This document shows, in pieces, positions 44,127 to 52,977 of a stretch of 64,000 bases of DNA (position 1 is the first letter of the stretch; each line of letters opens with the position of its first letter). Under the pieces are notes generated by a model that did no database searches, was not told the DNA's origin, and saw only the letters and a program-made list of their open reading frames with translations. The position numbers were made by a program, and so were the translations under genes. Origin of the DNA: Demequina aestuarii (GTDB lineage Bacteria; Actinomycetota; Actinomycetes; Actinomycetales; Demequinaceae). The stretch is taken from the NCBI RefSeq assembly GCF_000975095.1, contig NZ_BBRD01000001.1, forward strand, positions 238,714 through 302,713. Reading direction: 5' to 3'.

Positions 44127-46196
44127 TCACTGTGCCGCCGCGATCCAGGCGAGCATGGCCGCACGGGAGTTGCCGTCGTCGATGCCTGAATCGGGCAACG
44201 CGGTGGCCTCGTCCCATGCCGCAGCGGCGTGATCCTGGCCTGCGAGTGCCTGGTACATCAGCAGGTAGTCGCCGAACGGCACGTCGTACCCTCCAGGTGC
44301 GGCAGCTTCGATCGACCGCAGTGTGGTCGCCACGGCCTCCTCGTCCTGCGGCGCGAGGTGCTGCTGGATGGGTGCCATCGGAATGAGCTCGATGCCGAGC
44401 ATGGCGCTCGGCTCCGCGCTGAACCACGTGGCGTACTCGCGCTTGCCGCCCCACTGGAGCGCCACGATGTCGTGCTGGTAGTCCTCAAACCCGTCGAGAT
44501 CAGGTCGCAGCCAGCGGCTGACGGCGGCATTCGCCTCGGCAGACAGGGTCCACCGTGCGGTGTCGGCGAGGGACTCGTCTCCGCGCGCCTGAGCCCAGGC
44601 CGCGACCCCGTTCCACGCGAGCACTGCCTCGGAGCTGGACTCCTGGTTGTTGCCGTCGCCGAACGGGGAGAACCCGCTCGCCCAGGAGTGGCCCGCGAAC
44701 GGGTCGAAGGCACGCAGGGTGGGGAACGCGTCCGCGTCGGCCGGACTGGCGATGTCGGCCGCCACCAGGTCCATGACAGGCGCGAGCCCGTCCTCGAGTG
44801 ACGGATCGCGTTCCAGAGCGACCGCCGCCGCGTTCAGCAGGTACCCGTAGTGGAAGTGGTGGTCGTTGAACTCTTCTGAGCCGAACGCCGCCTCGAGGCC
44901 GACCACGCCGCGCAGCTGCTCGTCGTACTCGAAGCATCGCTGCGAGCGGCGTTCGCAGCCGGCAGGGTCGGCCCAGGTGAGGAGCTCCTCGGACAGGACG
45001 CTGGCGAAGCCGTCCGCCAGTGCCGTCTCGCCGAGGGCATCCGCGATCGTCACCAGCATGGCGTGACGGTGCAGCGCCTTCGACCCGAAGTACGTGTCGG
45101 CGGGGAAGACCGGGGCGACCTGCGCCTCGGCCTCAAGAGCCGCGACGATCTCCGTGCGCTGCTCGTCGGTGATCCCCTCGAGGTCGAGCCCGAGGTCAGG
45201 CTCGACGGTGGGCACGGACCACGTGACAGTCGACGCCGAGCACGCCGCCATCTCGCCGTTGATGGAGGGATAGGTGCCGAGCTCGCAGTCGAGGCCCTCG
45301 GCACGTTCCTGCGGGACTGCCACGAGCGTCGGCTCGTCCTCGGGTGCGTACGCGAGAGAGGTGGTGGCCGATTCTTCGTCGACGCCGTAGGTCACGTCCA
45401 CCCCGTCGACCGGAGCGCCGGCCGCAGCCGCGACGGCGCTGGGGTCGCCGCCGTCGGGAACCGCGAACATCTGCGCGTGGTCGCCCGACGAGAGCGTGAC
45501 GGTGGCGCCGTCGACAGTGGCATTCGCGGCGGTGATGCCGTACGTCCGCTCTCCCGAGTCGATGGTCCACACGCCGTCGCCCGCGGGGGTGGGGGCGGGG
45601 GAGACCGTGAAGGACATGTCCGCCGTGGCCGTGATGCCCACCAGCGGCGAGCCCGCGGCGAGGCTCACCGAGGCGTCACCGTACGCAAGGGTCACGCTTG
45701 TGGTGTCCGCAGCTGTCGCGATGGGCAGTCCAGAAGCTCCGTCGATGGCCACCGTGACGTCGCTCGACGCGGGGCTCGCGATGGAGTTGCCGTCCACGGC
45801 CACGCCCACGTGAGGAACGCCCCAGGCGAAACCGCCGTCGGTCGAGTTGAACGACAGCGGAGCAGGGAACGCGATGAAGGGCTGGTCGCCGAACACCAGT
45901 CCGGAGTACCAGCGGTTCGTGGGGGGAGTCACGCCGTCGGCGACGCGTGCCGGCACTGCGGTCTGTCCGGCACGAACGGGAAGGAGTGACGGATCCGTCG
46001 TGTCCGGCCCCGCCACGGTGTCGCTCGCAGGCGCATACAGGTCGACGCGGCTCGCCGTACCGCCCGGCGCGCTCGCGCTCGGCTCGCCGTCAGGGCTGGC
46101 CGTCGGTCCGTCGTCATCGCCGCCGGCGCCGTCGCAGCCCGCCAGGACTACGAGTGCGCCCGCGATGGCCGCGGCGGCCCAGGTGTGTCGTCTCAT
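44127..46196 (-). CDS. GH81 family endo-beta-1,3-glucanase lipoprotein
   Basis: A 689-residue exported lipoprotein: signal sequence with lipobox LAGC (Cys21), then a Gly/Asp/Ser-rich linker. The N-terminal beta domain shows the GH81 hallmark PPTNRWYSGLVFGDQPF near residue 90; the alpha-barrel has FNDHHFHYGYLLNAAA near residue 435 and the catalytic region FAGHSWASGFSPFGDGNNQ followed by ESSSEAV. GH81 enzymes hydrolyse beta-1,3-glucans such as laminarin and curdlan. It is the last gene of an operon with a family 2 glycosyltransferase and an HlyD-like protein (4-bp overlap), suggesting it trims or releases a self-made glucan, although digestion of foreign glucan is possible. Confidence 0.87.
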   Translation of the reverse strand: MRRHTWAAAAIAGALVVLAGCDGAGGDDDGPTASPDGEPSASAPGGTASRVDLYAPASDTVAGPDTTDPSLLPVRAGQTAVPARVADGVTPPTNRWYSGLVFGDQPFIAFPAPLSFNSTDGGFAWGVPHVGVAVDGNSIASPASSDVTVAIDGASGLPIATAADTTSVTLAYGDASVSLAAGSPLVGITATADMSFTVSPAPTPAGDGVWTIDSGERTYGITAANATVDGATVTLSSGDHAQMFAVPDGGDPSAVAAAAGAPVDGVDVTYGVDEESATTSLAYAPEDEPTLVAVPQERAEGLDCELGTYPSINGEMAACSASTVTWSVPTVEPDLGLDLEGITDEQRTEIVAALEAEAQVAPVFPADTYFGSKALHRHAMLVTIADALGETALADGFASVLSEELLTWADPAGCERRSQRCFEYDEQLRGVVGLEAAFGSEEFNDHHFHYGYLLNAAAVALERDPSLEDGLAPVMDLVAADIASPADADAFPTLRAFDPFAGHSWASGFSPFGDGNNQESSSEAVLAWNGVAAWAQARGDESLADTARWTLSAEANAAVSRWLRPDLDGFEDYQHDIVALQWGGKREYATWFSAEPSAMLGIELIPMAPIQQHLAPQDEEAVATTLRSIEAAAPGGYDVPFGDYLLMYQALAGQDHAAAAWDEATALPDSGIDDGNSRAAMLAWIAAAQ

Positions 46197-47029
46197 GTGT
46201 CAAGTCCGATCTTTTCGAGGAAGTCTGTGGCGGCGTCGCGCAGGCCCGCGAGCGGGCCGTCGTCGCGGAGCTCGACCGTGGCGTTCACGGGCGTGCCGGG
46301 TGCCGTCAATCCTGCCGGATCGCTGTGCGCGATGCTCTCCGACGCGACACGCACGAAGGCGCGCGCCGCGCCGTCCTCGGTGGCGACCTCGATCTCGTCG
46401 ACCGTGCCGGTCACCGTGGTGCGGTCCGGGAGGCGTACCTCGACCGGAGCTCCGATCTGGAGCCGGTCGAAGTCCCGCGGAGTCAGGAGGAAGTCGGCGC
46501 TCACGTAGAGCGAGTCGTCCTCGAAGACCTCGGCGACGATGCCCCCGGCGGGGATGTATCCGCCCACACCAGTGGGCACCGCTGCGACAGTGCCTGAGGC
46601 GCTCGCGGTGACCGTCCACAGGGGGCTGAACTCCTCGTCGTCGGACGCGGACGCACCTGATGCGGCGTCGCTCGACTCGGCGTCGGATGACACCTCCGAG
46701 GCCGACGGCTCGGGCGACGAGGCAACGGACGACTCTGCCGCCTCGTCCTGCGCGTCGGCGCGTGCCTCCATCTCGAGGTCGCGTTGGCGGCCCAGGCTGT
46801 CGATCGTGAAGAGCACGTCGCCCTCAGAGACGTAGGCGCCCTCCTCGACGTGCTGCTCGATGAGCTTGCCGCCGTAGTCGGTGCCGACGGGCAGCGTGTT
46901 CGCGGAGACCACGGCGCTCGCGGATGTGGCGCTCGACTCGCGCTCCGTGTAGACGTACGTGAGTGCGGCGATGAGGATGAGGACGCCCATCGTGCCGAAC
47001 AGCATCTTGAAGCGAGTGGCCCAGGTCAT
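46193..47029 (-). CDS. HlyD-like membrane adaptor with split lipoyl domain
   Basis: A 278-residue protein with a single N-terminal transmembrane helix (about residues 9-27) and a biotinyl-lipoyl-like domain. The first half is YGGKLIEQHVEEGAYVSEGDVLF; the second is VGGYIPAGGIVAEVFE. Between them, where HlyD proteins usually have a coiled-coil hairpin, lies a Ser/Ala/Asp/Glu-rich stretch of about 45 residues (residues about 85-130). A beta-barrel-like domain follows (DRLQIGAPVEVRLPDRT). It is coupled by 4-bp overlaps on both sides to the glycosyltransferase and GH81 genes. It may help polymer secretion, comparable to Alg44-type partners, but this is inference. Confidence 0.78.
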   Translation of the reverse strand: MTWATRFKMLFGTMGVLILIAALTYVYTERESSATSASAVVSANTLPVGTDYGGKLIEQHVEEGAYVSEGDVLFTIDSLGRQRDLEMEARADAQDEAAESSVASSPEPSASEVSSDAESSDAASGASASDDEEFSPLWTVTASASGTVAAVPTGVGGYIPAGGIVAEVFEDDSLYVSADFLLTPRDFDRLQIGAPVEVRLPDRTTVTGTVDEIEVATEDGAARAFVRVASESIAHSDPAGLTAPGTPVNATVELRDDGPLAGLRDAATDFLEKIGLDT

Positions 47030-48735
47030 GATGTCTCCTTCTCGAGGGTTGCGGTGCCACGGCCCCAGACAGGGGCGAACGCGGTCTCGGTCGGACGAGC
47101 CACCACGGTGCGGGTGGGCTTCGCGGCTGGCGTATGGGTGGCGGAGGGTGTGGAGAGTTGTCGGCCCTCACGCGCCGCCGCGACCAGGAAGGTCGCGAGG
47201 ATGAGGGTGTTGGTGACGTTCCACGCCGTCGCCAGCGACACGGAGCCGTTGTCCAGGTCCCTGATGATGCCGACGACGGAGGTCAGCGCCAGGAAGACGA
47301 AGATCAGGACCTGCGGGACGATGAAGTTGAAGGGCGAACGGCCTTTGGCGGTGCCGGTGGCCTGCCACCCGACGTCCTTGCCGCGCAGCGCGTTGCCGAG
47401 GGCCTTGACGTAGATGGGGAAGGACACTGCCGCGAGCGTCAGCGTCTGCCACCGGAAGGACCCGAGCGTGTACCAGGCGAACAGGATCTGCAGCGCGTAG
47501 AAGCCCGCGTAGTACAGGAACCAGGTCATCGCCGACGTCTCGATCGTCATGGGCTGGAGATCGAGGAAGATCTCCATGGGCGGCAGCATGAGCAGGATCA
47601 GGGGCGCGATCCCCGTGAGGTAGAACGTCGCGGTGACGAGGTACTGCACGCGCTGCTCGAGACTCAGGCGGACGTCCCGTCGGAACGGATTGCGGGTGAG
47701 CAGGATCTCGAAGCCCCCGGTCGCCCAGCGCAGCTGCTGCTTCGAGTACGCCTCGATGGTCTCGGGTGCCTCGCCCACGGCGAGCACGTCGGGGATGAAG
47801 ACGGACTTCCAGCCGGCCTCGTGCATCATCAGCGACGTCCACACGTCCTCGGATTTGGAATCGGTATAGATGCCGTCGACGTCCTCGACGGCTTCACGGC
47901 GGAAGATCACGTTGGTGCCCACGCAGAACGCCGCGTTGAAGCGGTTGCGCCCGGGCTGGATGAAACGGTAGAAGACGGCCTGCATGTATCCGGCTCCGCG
48001 CGCGATCGTGGTGCGCAGATTGCCGTAGCTCTGCGGCGTCTGCACGAACGCGAGACGCGCATCGGTGAAGAACGGCAGCGTCTCTTCGAGGAACTCGGGA
48101 CGCGGCACGAAGTCAGCGTCGAACACAGCGAAGAACTGACCCTTCGCGAGCGTGAGCGCGTGGTTGATGTTTCCCGCCTTGGCGCCGCCGGACGTGAGGC
48201 GCCGCACATAGCGAGCGCCCTCGAGCGCCGCGAGGTCCCGCACCTCGTCGCTGCGACCGTCGTCGAGCACCCAGGTGGTGTGTCGACCGCGCACTCTCAT
48301 GGCCGCGCGGACGGTGCCGCGAATGACCTCGAGATCCTCGCCGTAGGTGGTGATGAAGATGTCGACGCCGATGGGTGTGCCGCTGAGGTGCGGCTCACGC
48401 AGATGCGGCGGCTGGCGCTGCGCTGCGGAGTCCGATCCGTAGAGCCCGTCCTTCGCGTGGAAGTACGCGAAGTCCCGCGGATTGTGACCCCCCGAGAGGA
48501 TGGTCCACATCCCGAAGAACGCCTGGGCCACGAGCACCGTCTCAGCGATGATGACCATCGTGTAGGGCAGCAGGTCGCCACGGTGATCGGGGTCGAGCAG
48601 GAAGCCGGCGTAGAGCAGGGTGCCGAGGGCGGCGACGCCGACCATCAGGAACATGATCGGGCTGGGTGCGGTGCCGGGCTCCGTCGGCGGGAGGGAGGGG
48701 GAGGGGTGATCTGTGGCAGGACGGGGTGCAGTCAT
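47026..48735 (-). CDS. Processive family 2 glycosyltransferase (cellulose/curdlan synthase-like)
   Basis: A 569-residue membrane glycosyltransferase. Two N-terminal transmembrane helices precede the catalytic domain with WVLDDGRSDEVR (first Asp), FDADFVPRPEF (DXD), KSEDVWTSLMMHEAGW (TED-like base) and QQLRWATGG (QXXRW), followed by five or so helices. This D,D,D,QXXRW set defines processive synthases of cellulose, curdlan, hyaluronan and related polymers. No C-terminal PilZ domain is present. Co-transcription with a GH81 beta-1,3-glucanase suggests a beta-1,3-glucan product, but cellulose or mixed linkage cannot be excluded. The ATG follows a GGAGAG ribosome-binding sequence. Confidence 0.86.
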   Translation of the reverse strand: MTAPRPATDHPSPSLPPTEPGTAPSPIMFLMVGVAALGTLLYAGFLLDPDHRGDLLPYTMVIIAETVLVAQAFFGMWTILSGGHNPRDFAYFHAKDGLYGSDSAAQRQPPHLREPHLSGTPIGVDIFITTYGEDLEVIRGTVRAAMRVRGRHTTWVLDDGRSDEVRDLAALEGARYVRRLTSGGAKAGNINHALTLAKGQFFAVFDADFVPRPEFLEETLPFFTDARLAFVQTPQSYGNLRTTIARGAGYMQAVFYRFIQPGRNRFNAAFCVGTNVIFRREAVEDVDGIYTDSKSEDVWTSLMMHEAGWKSVFIPDVLAVGEAPETIEAYSKQQLRWATGGFEILLTRNPFRRDVRLSLEQRVQYLVTATFYLTGIAPLILLMLPPMEIFLDLQPMTIETSAMTWFLYYAGFYALQILFAWYTLGSFRWQTLTLAAVSFPIYVKALGNALRGKDVGWQATGTAKGRSPFNFIVPQVLIFVFLALTSVVGIIRDLDNGSVSLATAWNVTNTLILATFLVAAAREGRQLSTPSATHTPAAKPTRTVVARPTETAFAPVWGRGTATLEKETS

Positions 48736-48920
48736 ATCGCTCTCCGGGGTCGGGAGGACGCAGGCATGCTGCGCAGCGGGAAGGAGTGGGTGGCGACGTC
48801 GCCGTGGCCGGCGCGATGGGGCCGGGCTTCGAAAGGTCGATTCGTCGTCAGTGGCGGTGGCGCCGCTCAGCGACGCCTTGCTCAGGCGGAGGCCGGCGTG
48901 AGGAGCACGGCCTGATCACC

Positions 48921-48952
48921 ACTGTAGGCATGGCGCGTACTCAGACATGTCT
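48921..48952 (-). promoter_or_regulatory. Candidate promoter and operator of the glucan-type operon
   Basis: On the minus strand, TACAGT (48921-48926) could be a -10 box; the perfect 10-bp palindrome AGACATGTCT (48943-48952) overlaps the expected -35 position. It lies about 185-215 bp before the glycosyltransferase start. The rest of the 273-bp gap (48736-49009) has no gene or repeat that I can see. Confidence 0.35.
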
Positions 48953-49009
48953 CAGATGCGCTCGATGGCCCGTGTACCTGCGCTTTCACGGCGTCGGCCG
49001 CGGCGGGAG

Positions 49010-49843
49010 TCAGTGCGGAAGGCCGGAGTCCACCAGGCCGCGGCTCACCCGCAGGCGGTGCTGCACGCGCGCGAACACGAGCCGATCCACCGCCAGGGTG
49101 AAGGCCAGCACGATGAGGATGGTGGCCATCATCTCGGTCAGGTCGCCCGTCTCGCGAGAGCGCTCGATCACGTCGCCGATGCCAGTGCCGGACAGCGCGC
49201 CGGAGAAGATCTCACCGGCGACGAGGCACCGGAAGGCGATCGACCAGCCGAGCTCGAGCCCCGTCATGATGCCCGGCAGTGCGGCGGGCAGCACCACGTG
49301 ACGGAGCAGCGAGCCCTGGTCCGCACCGAACGTGCGGCCGGCCCGGATGAGCAGCGGCGGTACGTTCTTCACGGCGGATCGCGTGGCCAGCATGATCGCG
49401 GGCATAGCGCCGATGCTGACGACAGCGGCGAGCGACCATGGGGACGTGCCCAGCACGACGGCGGCGACGGGGATCCACATCGAGGTGGGCATGCCCTGCA
49501 GCGCCGCGAGATACGGCGAGAGGCCGCGGTCCAGCCAGGTGCGGGAGCCGAGCAGGAGACCGAGTGAGACTCCGCCGATGGCGGCCACGATGAAGCATCC
49601 GGTCATGAACAGGGTGATGCGTCCGAAGATCGATGCGAGGTCGCCGTCGCCTGCCATCCGGACCAGTTCACTGGCGGTGGCGACAGGCGTGGGCAGGGCC
49701 TCCGAGAGGACCGACGCCAGCGCCCATGCGGCGAGGAGCACCAGCCCGGTGCCGACGATCGGCGTGGTGCGGCGCCACCACGGCGCGTCGCTGCGCACCT
49801 TGATGCTCGTGCCGTCGCGGGTGGGGACGCTAGATGTTGACAT
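49010..49843 (-). CDS. ABC transporter permease (sulfonate/taurine/nitrate type)
   Basis: A 277-residue BPD-type permease with six transmembrane helices and the EAA loop GRTFGADQGSLLRHVVLPAALPG near residue 185, which contacts the ATPase. It is most similar in layout to SsuC/TauC. It is the last gene of the sulfate assimilation operon and overlaps the ATPase gene by 14 bp. No substrate-binding protein gene follows; the next 273 bp are noncoding. Substrate is therefore inferred only from the sulfur context. Confidence 0.84.
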   Translation of the reverse strand: MSTSSVPTRDGTSIKVRSDAPWWRRTTPIVGTGLVLLAAWALASVLSEALPTPVATASELVRMAGDGDLASIFGRITLFMTGCFIVAAIGGVSLGLLLGSRTWLDRGLSPYLAALQGMPTSMWIPVAAVVLGTSPWSLAAVVSIGAMPAIMLATRSAVKNVPPLLIRAGRTFGADQGSLLRHVVLPAALPGIMTGLELGWSIAFRCLVAGEIFSGALSGTGIGDVIERSRETGDLTEMMATILIVLAFTLAVDRLVFARVQHRLRVSRGLVDSGLPH

Positions 49844-50633
49844 ACGAGTCGCCCCCCTCGCGCGGAGCGGAGATGCCCAACTGGTCGGCTGCGTCCAGCA
49901 ATCGGCGCACGGTCGCGGACAGGGTGACCACGCGCTCGGACTCCACGACCCGCGGCCGGTGCAGCGTCACCGGCACGTCCCCGATGATGCGCCCCGGCCC
50001 GGAGGACAGCACGATGACGCGGTCGCCCAGCGCGACCGCCTCGCGCACGTTGTGCGTGACGAACACGATGGTGATCCCCGTCTCCGCCCACAGTTCCTGG
50101 AGCTCGACGTGGAGCCGGTCGCGGGAGGGCGCGTCGAGAGCGCTGAAGGGCTCGTCCATGAGCAGCACCCGAGGGCGCATCGCGAAGGCGCGTGCGAGGG
50201 CCGCGCGCTGGCGCATGCCGCCGGACAGTTGATGCGGGTGCAGGTCTGCAGCGTCGGCGAGGCCGACCTTGCGGAGCCACGTCGCGACGGTGGCGTCGCG
50301 CTCCTCGGGAGGCACGCCGGCGTTCTTGAGACCGAACCCCACGTTGTCGCTCACCGACAGCCATGGGAACAGGGCGTGCTCCTGGAACACCATGACGCGG
50401 TCCGGTCCCGGGCCGCGCACCCCGGCCCCGGCGACGGTGACGTCGCCGCGTGCGGGTCGGGTGTGCCCGGCCACCAGGTCGAGCATGGTCGACTTGCCGC
50501 ACCCGGAGGGCCCGACGACGCAGACGAACTCGCCCGCAGCGACCTCGAGATCGATGCCGTCGAGCGCGAGCCGGCCGCCGCGAGAGCCCGCAAAGGCCTG
50601 CGAGACCCCTCGCAGCGAGACCGGTGCGCTCAT
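49830..50633 (-). CDS. ABC transporter ATPase (SsuB/TauB type)
   Basis: A 267-residue ATPase with Walker A GPSGCGKST near residue 43, Q-loop MVFQEHALFPW, signature LSGGMRQRAALARAFA, Walker B VLLMDEPFSALD and switch histidine in FVTHNVREAV. The FALFPW-like Q-loop and length fit the nitrate/sulfonate/taurine importers. The ATG overlaps the cysN stop by 1 bp, so it is produced with the sulfate assimilation enzymes. Together with the adjacent permease it would import a sulfur compound, probably with a binding protein encoded elsewhere. Confidence 0.86.
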   Translation of the reverse strand: MSAPVSLRGVSQAFAGSRGGRLALDGIDLEVAAGEFVCVVGPSGCGKSTMLDLVAGHTRPARGDVTVAGAGVRGPGPDRVMVFQEHALFPWLSVSDNVGFGLKNAGVPPEERDATVATWLRKVGLADAADLHPHQLSGGMRQRAALARAFAMRPRVLLMDEPFSALDAPSRDRLHVELQELWAETGITIVFVTHNVREAVALGDRVIVLSSGPGRIIGDVPVTLHRPRVVESERVVTLSATVRRLLDAADQLGISAPREGGDSYVNI

Positions 50634-52063
50634 CAGATGGTCACGTGGGCATCGGCGCCGATGCCGGGCGCGGAGGCCCGCGCAGTTCCCGCGCCGATGG
50701 TGTTGCCGTCCTGAGGGTCGATGACGCAGAACGCACCCGTCCGGCGGTGACGGCCGTAGTCCTCGACCGCGAGCGGCTGCGCGAGCTGGAAGCGCACCAC
50801 GCCGATGTCGTTCAGCAGCAGCTCGTGCCCGGTCGCGATCGACGAGTCGAGGGTGCCGCCGGGCAGCGAGATGTCGAGGATGCCATCGATGGCCGTGACC
50901 ATCGCCTGCACGCGTGCCGAACCGTGCTGGATGAGCACCCGGTCCCGGACGCGCAGCGGCCGGTCCGTGAGCCACGCGACGTGCGCGTGGAAGGCGCGCT
51001 CGGGGGCCACGGCGTCTGCGGCGCTCGACAGCAGGTCTCCGCGGGCGACGTCGACGTCATCCGCGAGGCGGATCGACACCGACAGCCCGGTGTGCGCCTG
51101 GTCGAGAGGGCCGTCAGCCGTATCGATGCCCGCGACCGTGGTGCGGCGGCCGGATGGCTGGACGACGACGTCGTCTCCCACCCGGATCGTGCCCTCGGCT
51201 ACCTGGCCCGCGTAGCCGCGGTACTCGCGATGCTCGGGCGAGATGGCCGCATCCTGCGGACGCAGCACCCACTGCACGGGCATGCGCCACCCGGTCTCGG
51301 TGGCGCGCGCCTGCTCGGCCGTGGGGTGGACGATTCCACGGCGGTGCGCCGCCGCGAAGTCGTCCGCGCCCTGGTCGATGCTCGGCACCGTCTCGAGCAC
51401 CTCCAGCACGGTGGGGCCGTCGTACCAGGGCGTGAGGTCTGATCGCAGGGCGACGTTGTCGCCCTTGAGTGCACTGACCGGGACGGTGACCACGTTGGTG
51501 AGCCCCAGGGATTCCGCATGCGTCTGGACATGCTGGGTGATCGAGCGGAACGGACCCTGGGCATAGTCCAGGAGGTCGATCTTGTTGACCGCGACGATCA
51601 CGTGCGGGACGCGCAGCAGCGCCGCCACCGCGAGGTGGCGCTTGGTCTGCTCCACCACTCCGTAGCGCGCGTCGATGAGCACCACCAGCGCATCGGCCGT
51701 CGAGGCACCCGTGACGGTGTTGCGCGTGTACTGCACGTGCCCGGGGCAGTCCGCGAGGATGAAGGTGCGCTGGGGAGTGGAGAAGTAGCGGTAGGCGACG
51801 TCGATGGTGATGCCCTGTTCGCGCTCGGCCCGCAACCCATCGGTCAGCAGAGCGAGGTCGACCTCCTCGCCGCCGCGCTCCTTCGAGACGCGCTCCATCG
51901 CCTCGTAGGCGTCGGCGAGGATCGACTTGGTGTCGTGGAGCAGGCGGCCCACGAGCGTGGACTTGCCGTCATCGACGGATCCGGCGGTGGCGAAACGGAG
52001 CAGGGACGTGCGCCGGGCGTCGGGGATGGATGCCGCGACGTCGGTGGTCTCCGGGGCTGTCAT
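50633..52063 (-). CDS. cysN: Sulfate adenylyltransferase subunit 1 (GTPase)
   Basis: A 476-residue elongation-factor-like GTPase that drives APS formation by CysD. P-loop GSVDDGKS (residues 28-35), DCPGHVQYTRNTVTG (G3) and VNKIDLLDY (G4) are intact. The protein ends after the EF-Tu-like beta-barrel domains and has no fused APS kinase (CysC) domain, consistent with the APS-type reductase upstream. ATG overlaps the cysD stop by one base. Confidence 0.94.
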   Translation of the reverse strand: MTAPETTDVAASIPDARRTSLLRFATAGSVDDGKSTLVGRLLHDTKSILADAYEAMERVSKERGGEEVDLALLTDGLRAEREQGITIDVAYRYFSTPQRTFILADCPGHVQYTRNTVTGASTADALVVLIDARYGVVEQTKRHLAVAALLRVPHVIVAVNKIDLLDYAQGPFRSITQHVQTHAESLGLTNVVTVPVSALKGDNVALRSDLTPWYDGPTVLEVLETVPSIDQGADDFAAAHRRGIVHPTAEQARATETGWRMPVQWVLRPQDAAISPEHREYRGYAGQVAEGTIRVGDDVVVQPSGRRTTVAGIDTADGPLDQAHTGLSVSIRLADDVDVARGDLLSSAADAVAPERAFHAHVAWLTDRPLRVRDRVLIQHGSARVQAMVTAIDGILDISLPGGTLDSSIATGHELLLNDIGVVRFQLAQPLAVEDYGRHRRTGAFCVIDPQDGNTIGAGTARASAPGIGADAHVTI

Positions 52064-52977
52064 CAGAAGTAGCCTTCCTTCTTGCGGTCCTCCATGGCGG
52101 CCTCCGAGAGGCGGTCGTCTGCGCGCGTCGCGCCGCGCTCCGTGATGCGAGTGGCCGCGACCTCGGCGATGATCTCGTCGAGCGTCGAGGCGGTGGACTC
52201 CACGGCGCCGGTGCAGGACGCATCGCCCACCGTGCGGTAGCGCACTGACCTGGACTCGGGGGAGTCGGTGTCGCGCACGCGCACGCTCGGGTGCGGGGTG
52301 AGCCACATGCCGTCGCGCGTGAACACGTCGCGCTCGTGCGCGAAGTACAGACCGGGCAGGTCGATCTCTTCGCGCTGGATGTAGCGCCACACGTCCAGCT
52401 CGGTCCAGTTCGACAGGGGGAACACGCGCACGTGCTGTCCGGGCAGATGCTTGGGGTTGTACAGGTTCCACAGCTCGGGCCGCTGGTTCCGGGGGTCCCA
52501 CTGTCCGAACTCGTCGCGCAGCGAGACGACCCGCTCCTTGGCGCGCGCCTTCTCCTCGTCGCGACGGGCGCCGCCGAAGACCACGTCGTAGCCGTGGTTC
52601 ACGATCGCGTCGAGCAGCGGCACCGTCTGCAGCGGGTTGCGGGTGCCGTCCGGGCGCTCGCGCAGGCGACCGTCGTCGATGTAGTCCTGGACCTTCGCCA
52701 CCTGCAGTCGCAGCCCGAGCCGCTCGACGGTGCGGTCACGGAACTCGATGACCTCGTCGAAGTTGTGGCCCGTGTCCACGTGCAGCAGCTCGAAGGGCAC
52801 TCGTCCGGGCCAGAAGGCCTTGGTCGCGAGGTGCAGCACCACGACCGAGTCCTTGCCGCCGCTGAACAGCAGCACCGGCTTGCGGGCGGTGCCCACCGCC
52901 TCGCGGATGATGTGAATGCCCTCGGACTCGAGGGCATCAAGGGTGGTCAGGGTCGTCGTCACGTCGTCCTCGCTCAT
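52063..52977 (-). CDS. cysD: Sulfate adenylyltransferase subunit 2
   Basis: A 304-residue PP-loop ATP pyrophosphatase that adenylates sulfate to APS. The PP-loop is SGGKDS (residues 39-44), with HVDTGHNFDEVIEFRD and the FGGARRDEEKARAKER region. The C-terminal ERGATRADDRLSEAAMEDRKKEGYF is the typical CysD end. It forms the heterodimer with CysN encoded next. The start overlaps the cysH stop by 4 bp. Confidence 0.95.
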   Translation of the reverse strand: MSEDDVTTTLTTLDALESEGIHIIREAVGTARKPVLLFSGGKDSVVVLHLATKAFWPGRVPFELLHVDTGHNFDEVIEFRDRTVERLGLRLQVAKVQDYIDDGRLRERPDGTRNPLQTVPLLDAIVNHGYDVVFGGARRDEEKARAKERVVSLRDEFGQWDPRNQRPELWNLYNPKHLPGQHVRVFPLSNWTELDVWRYIQREEIDLPGLYFAHERDVFTRDGMWLTPHPSVRVRDTDSPESRSVRYRTVGDASCTGAVESTASTLDEIIAEVAATRITERGATRADDRLSEAAMEDRKKEGYF

